Both the position numbers and the translations under genes were made by a program. A DNA stretch of 12,402 nucleotides from JAWLAT01 sp041395325 (lineage in GTDB: Bacteria > Pseudomonadota > Gammaproteobacteria > Xanthomonadales > SZUA-5): the NCBI GenBank assembly GCA_041395325.1, contig JAWLAT010000053.1, positions 1 through 12,402 on the forward strand. Reading direction: 5' to 3'. Position 1 is the stretch's first letter. Each line of letters begins with the position of its first letter. Below the pieces are notes generated by a model, which saw only the letters and a list, made by a program, of their open reading frames with translations, did no database searches and was not told the DNA's origin. This document shows, one piece after another, positions 10,487 through 12,402 of the stretch.

Positions 10487-11257
10487 TCAGGCAGCTTCGC
10501 GAGCGGCTACGTCAACAATGGGCTCGAACTCAGCCCCACTGCAGGGACGAAATCCTTCAGGCCACTGGGCCTGCATCCGGCACAGCACGCGGAACTGCAG
10601 CGGCGCGTCGCGATTGATGCGATCCACCTGGACGCGCAAACCCTCGCTGCCAAGCGCACCGAGCAACGTTGAGGTGTCTCGCGCCAGGTAACGCGGGACA
10701 TAGCCGATCTTGACGCCATCGGGCGTCGCCGCGGTGTACACGGCAACGGCGTCGTGATCATGCGGGTTGCTGGGCTCGCCCAAGAGATTAAGCCGCTCAC
10801 CTGCCTGCAGTTCACCAACGCGCGCCCGCCCCTCATCGTTGAGCCAGCGGATCCCATGCAGAAAGAACACGTGATTCAAACGGCCGTCGCCGTCCGGTGT
10901 CGGACACGGAAAAACTTCAAGCGAATCAGTTTGTCGGGACCCTTCGCTGACCGCAAGAATCGCGATCGGATCGGGGTTTGCGCCGGGCGGAAAGCCTCCC
11001 CACCGCAGGAAAGCGTCGTACTCGGGTCGCGATCGCCCCAGCAGGCGATTGGAGAACAGCGGGAACAGGCTCTCGGACTCGTACACCTCGTCCAGATCAG
11101 CCATGCCCGTGAACCCACGAAAGCCGGGCCGCTGCTGCGCCCCACGCGTGTACACGAAGCGATAAACGCCCTCAAGGTGCTCCAACCTCCCCACCGGCCA
11201 CCAGCTTCCGTGGTCACCGTCACTTGATCGCCAAGCGACGAACAGTGGATTGGTCAT
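10487..11257 (-). CDS. HIRAN-domain protein with a HipA-N-terminus-like region
   Basis: A 256-residue soluble protein in two parts. Residues about 128-230 form a HIRAN domain: FFLHGIRWL (131-139), GERLNLLGEPSNPHDHDAVA (153-172) and KIGYVPRYLA (183-192) are its hallmark strands and EP-NP-D-AV signature. HIRAN is known from Rad5/HLTF, where it binds DNA ends or damaged structures. Residues 1-120 follow the pattern of the N-terminal subdomain of HipA kinases: VGRLEHL, then YRFVY, then SESLFPLFSNRLL with a following helical stretch, then ILAVSEGSRQTDSLEVFP. This second match is by eye and less sure. The start ATG overlaps the kinase stop as ATGA. Next to a HipA-like kinase that lacks this subdomain, it looks like the missing part of a split kinase carrying a DNA-binding module. 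It is followed after 10 bases by hsdR. Confidence 0.82.
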   Translation of the reverse strand: MTNPLFVAWRSSDGDHGSWWPVGRLEHLEGVYRFVYTRGAQQRPGFRGFTGMADLDEVYESESLFPLFSNRLLGRSRPEYDAFLRWGGFPPGANPDPIAILAVSEGSRQTDSLEVFPCPTPDGDGRLNHVFFLHGIRWLNDEGRARVGELQAGERLNLLGEPSNPHDHDAVAVYTAATPDGVKIGYVPRYLARDTSTLLGALGSEGLRVQVDRINRDAPLQFRVLCRMQAQWPEGFRPCSGAEFEPIVDVAAREAA

Positions 11258-12171
11258 GGCTCGAACTCCTCAACAATTCGACGGCGATTTTCTGCGAGCA
11301 GTTCCGCAGTGAACGCTCGACCAATGGCCGAGAGCCGATCGGGCGGCACTTCCCGCAGTAGATCCCTGACCTGCCCGACATCAATGCGGCGCAACCTGTC
11401 TACCCAGATGGTAGACGCTGCCGGGGCGAAGCGCGAGAAGGCCTGCCAGGCCGCATGGGTGGACATGGCGCTGGCGTCGCCAGGCTCAGCGTAGAAGGCA
11501 GAGCGCGCACGACGGGCGAAAGCCGGCATCCGACGACCCTGGTCCCTTGAGTTCAGCCGCTCGGCGCGCTCCTCATCGGAGAGATTGCGTGCCAGCGCCG
11601 CGCCATGATCGAAGGTCGGCGCGAGCGCCGTCGTGCCAGCGGTGCGCATGCCGGCCCAGTTCTCATGGTGACGATCCTGATTGGCTATCCAGGCATCCAG
11701 CATCACGTAGCCCGCAAACACCTCAACGGCCGTGGTCACGCCCTCTGGCAGCGCGCCGCACCAGGGCGGGCCCGGAAGCGACAATGACTGCAGCGTTCGC
11801 GCCACCGCGGCGAGCGTGTGCTCGCTCACCCGATATCGCCGCCCCGAGTTGGCCGGGTAGTCCGGATCGCGGTCCAGCATCAGCTGGTTGCCCATCAGCA
11901 AGACCGTCGGCGCTACCACGCAGGATTCGCAGATGACGCCGGGCGTCCTGGCAGCGGTGTCGAAGGCGAGTTCGTAGTGTACATGCGGCAAGCCCAGCAG
12001 CCCCGCAAGTTCGCAGCTGACCTTCTCGGCCCAATCTTCGCCGGTTCCGCGCTCCTCGGCCTTGAACAGCAGCCGCCGGCCCTTGGCACCGGTGAACCAG
12101 AATTTGCGCTTGGTGCCCAAGGGCTCCAGCGCCTCGGCCATGCTGGAATCGATACGGACGATGGGGAACAT
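11254..12171 (-). CDS. HipA-like protein kinase
   Basis: A 305-residue kinase of the HipA/phosphatidylinositol-kinase-like fold. The N-lobe has GTKRKFWF (19-26), the likely ATP-binding Lys37 in LLFKAEE and GTGEDWAEKVSCELAGLLGL with E49. The catalytic loop is MLDAWIANQDRHHENW (157-172), giving D166 and N171. The metal-binding Asp is D188 in APTFDHGAAL. All key residues are present, so it should be active. It lacks the roughly 100-residue N-terminal subdomain of E. coli HipA (440 residues) and no HipB-type helix-turn-helix gene is adjacent. It resembles small stand-alone or split HipA kinases. Target unknown: HipA phosphorylates glutamyl-tRNA synthetase and other relatives other tRNA synthetases. 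The start ATG at 12171 is 3 bases after the stop of the upstream hsdR stub; Met11 (12141) is an alternative. It overlaps the HIRAN gene as ATGA. Confidence 0.85.
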   Translation of the reverse strand: MFPIVRIDSSMAEALEPLGTKRKFWFTGAKGRRLLFKAEERGTGEDWAEKVSCELAGLLGLPHVHYELAFDTAARTPGVICESCVVAPTVLLMGNQLMLDRDPDYPANSGRRYRVSEHTLAAVARTLQSLSLPGPPWCGALPEGVTTAVEVFAGYVMLDAWIANQDRHHENWAGMRTAGTTALAPTFDHGAALARNLSDEERAERLNSRDQGRRMPAFARRARSAFYAEPGDASAMSTHAAWQAFSRFAPAASTIWVDRLRRIDVGQVRDLLREVPPDRLSAIGRAFTAELLAENRRRIVEEFEP

Positions 12172-12174
12172 GGA

Positions 12175-12360
12175 TCAGGGCTGGCCTGCGTCGGCGAGGG
12201 CAGGCCTTAGCAAGTGACCAGCAAGCAGTGCCCAGCCAAACCAGCAGGGCGCCGCTGCCGGTCCATCGGGAGCGACATGAGGCCCGTTGACGATCGCGTA
12301 CCCCAATTCTTGGAACCACTCGTGGGTGGCTGCTTCGACAATGGATTCGGTGAGGGTCAT
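12175..12360 (-). pseudogene. 5' stub of a second, disrupted hsdR
   Basis: A 61-codon frame beginning at ATG 12360 (AGG 5 bases upstream). Residues 1 to about 37 match the HsdR N-terminus: TESIVEAATHEWFQELGYAI, then NGPHVAPDGPAA. They line up with residues 3-35 of the intact HsdR in this window (RDIENAALDWFQSIGYQLEHGP...). Homology ends about where family members read AER, and the remaining 24 residues (PCWFGWALLAGHLL...) look like nothing in HsdR. The two hsdR starts are clearly diverged in DNA sequence, so this is not a fresh duplication. The frame stops 3 bases before the kinase ATG and may now serve as a translated leader for it. Confidence 0.75.
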
Positions 12361-12361
12361 G

Positions 12362-12402
12362 TCAGCCTAGGTGGAAATCTGCGGACCAAAGAATGAGTAA
12401 TC
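12362..12402 (-). other. Probable 3' end of an upstream gene (off the window)
   Basis: On the minus strand all three frames entering from the right edge stay open until just before the hsdR stub. Stops are at 12369-12367 (TAG), 12364-12362 (TGA) and 12359-12357 (TGA, overlapping the stub's ATG as ATGA). One of these is likely the end of hsdS or hsdM, judging by normal type I gene order. About a dozen codons are too few to decide which. Confidence 0.3.

Noticed and set aside
11254..12171. A classic hipBA toxin-antitoxin pair
   Set aside because: No helix-turn-helix HipB gene is adjacent and the kinase lacks the N-terminal subdomain. A split or HIRAN-associated form fits better.

Overview
The window is GC-rich bacterial DNA with tightly packed genes, third-position G/C codon bias and long open frames on both strands. 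It looks proteobacterial, most likely Gammaproteobacteria of the Lysobacterales (Xanthomonadales) type. The clues are a Cpx-like two-component system, a membrane-tethered winged-helix/TPR regulator of the kind common in that order, and a repeat protein ending in the acidic-aromatic tail DALFDDGFE. The taxonomic placement is inference; the window has no rRNA or other marker gene.

Left region (1-2469, all minus strand): an envelope-stress cluster read right to left. It holds a small secreted Spy/CpxP-like protein, a CpxR-type response regulator and a CpxA-type sensor kinase that runs off the left edge. Regulator and kinase overlap by GTGA. About 230 bases of non-coding DNA with short repeats and hairpins (2470-2700) precede the cluster.

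Middle region (2701-6708): a 767-residue (or 746-residue) CadC-like regulator on the minus strand has an N-terminal winged helix, one membrane span and a long TPR array. Diverging from it on the plus strand is a protein made almost entirely of eight 58-64-residue repeats. Its repeat homology runs upstream of the only usable start and then stops, with no signal peptide, so it looks 5'-truncated.

Right region (6653-12402, all minus strand): a type I restriction locus with an unusual layout. Read right to left it has (i) the tail of an unseen upstream gene, (ii) a stub of about 37 codons from the 5' end of an hsdR gene that soon loses homology, (iii) a HipA-like kinase, (iv) a HIRAN-domain protein whose N-terminal half resembles the N-terminal subdomain of HipA, (v) a complete 1061-residue hsdR, and (vi) a 213-residue protein of unknown function. 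Junctions iii/iv and v/vi are ATGA overlaps and the iv/v gap is 10 bases, so iii-vi are almost certainly one translationally coupled operon. hsdM and hsdS would be expected just beyond the right edge but are not visible.

The most interesting part is 6653-12402. A split HipA-like kinase pair (kinase core plus HIRAN partner) sits inside a type I restriction operon, in the place where an earlier hsdR began. This suggests a kinase-controlled or composite defence island that arose by cassette replacement. Function is inferred only from domains and gene order.
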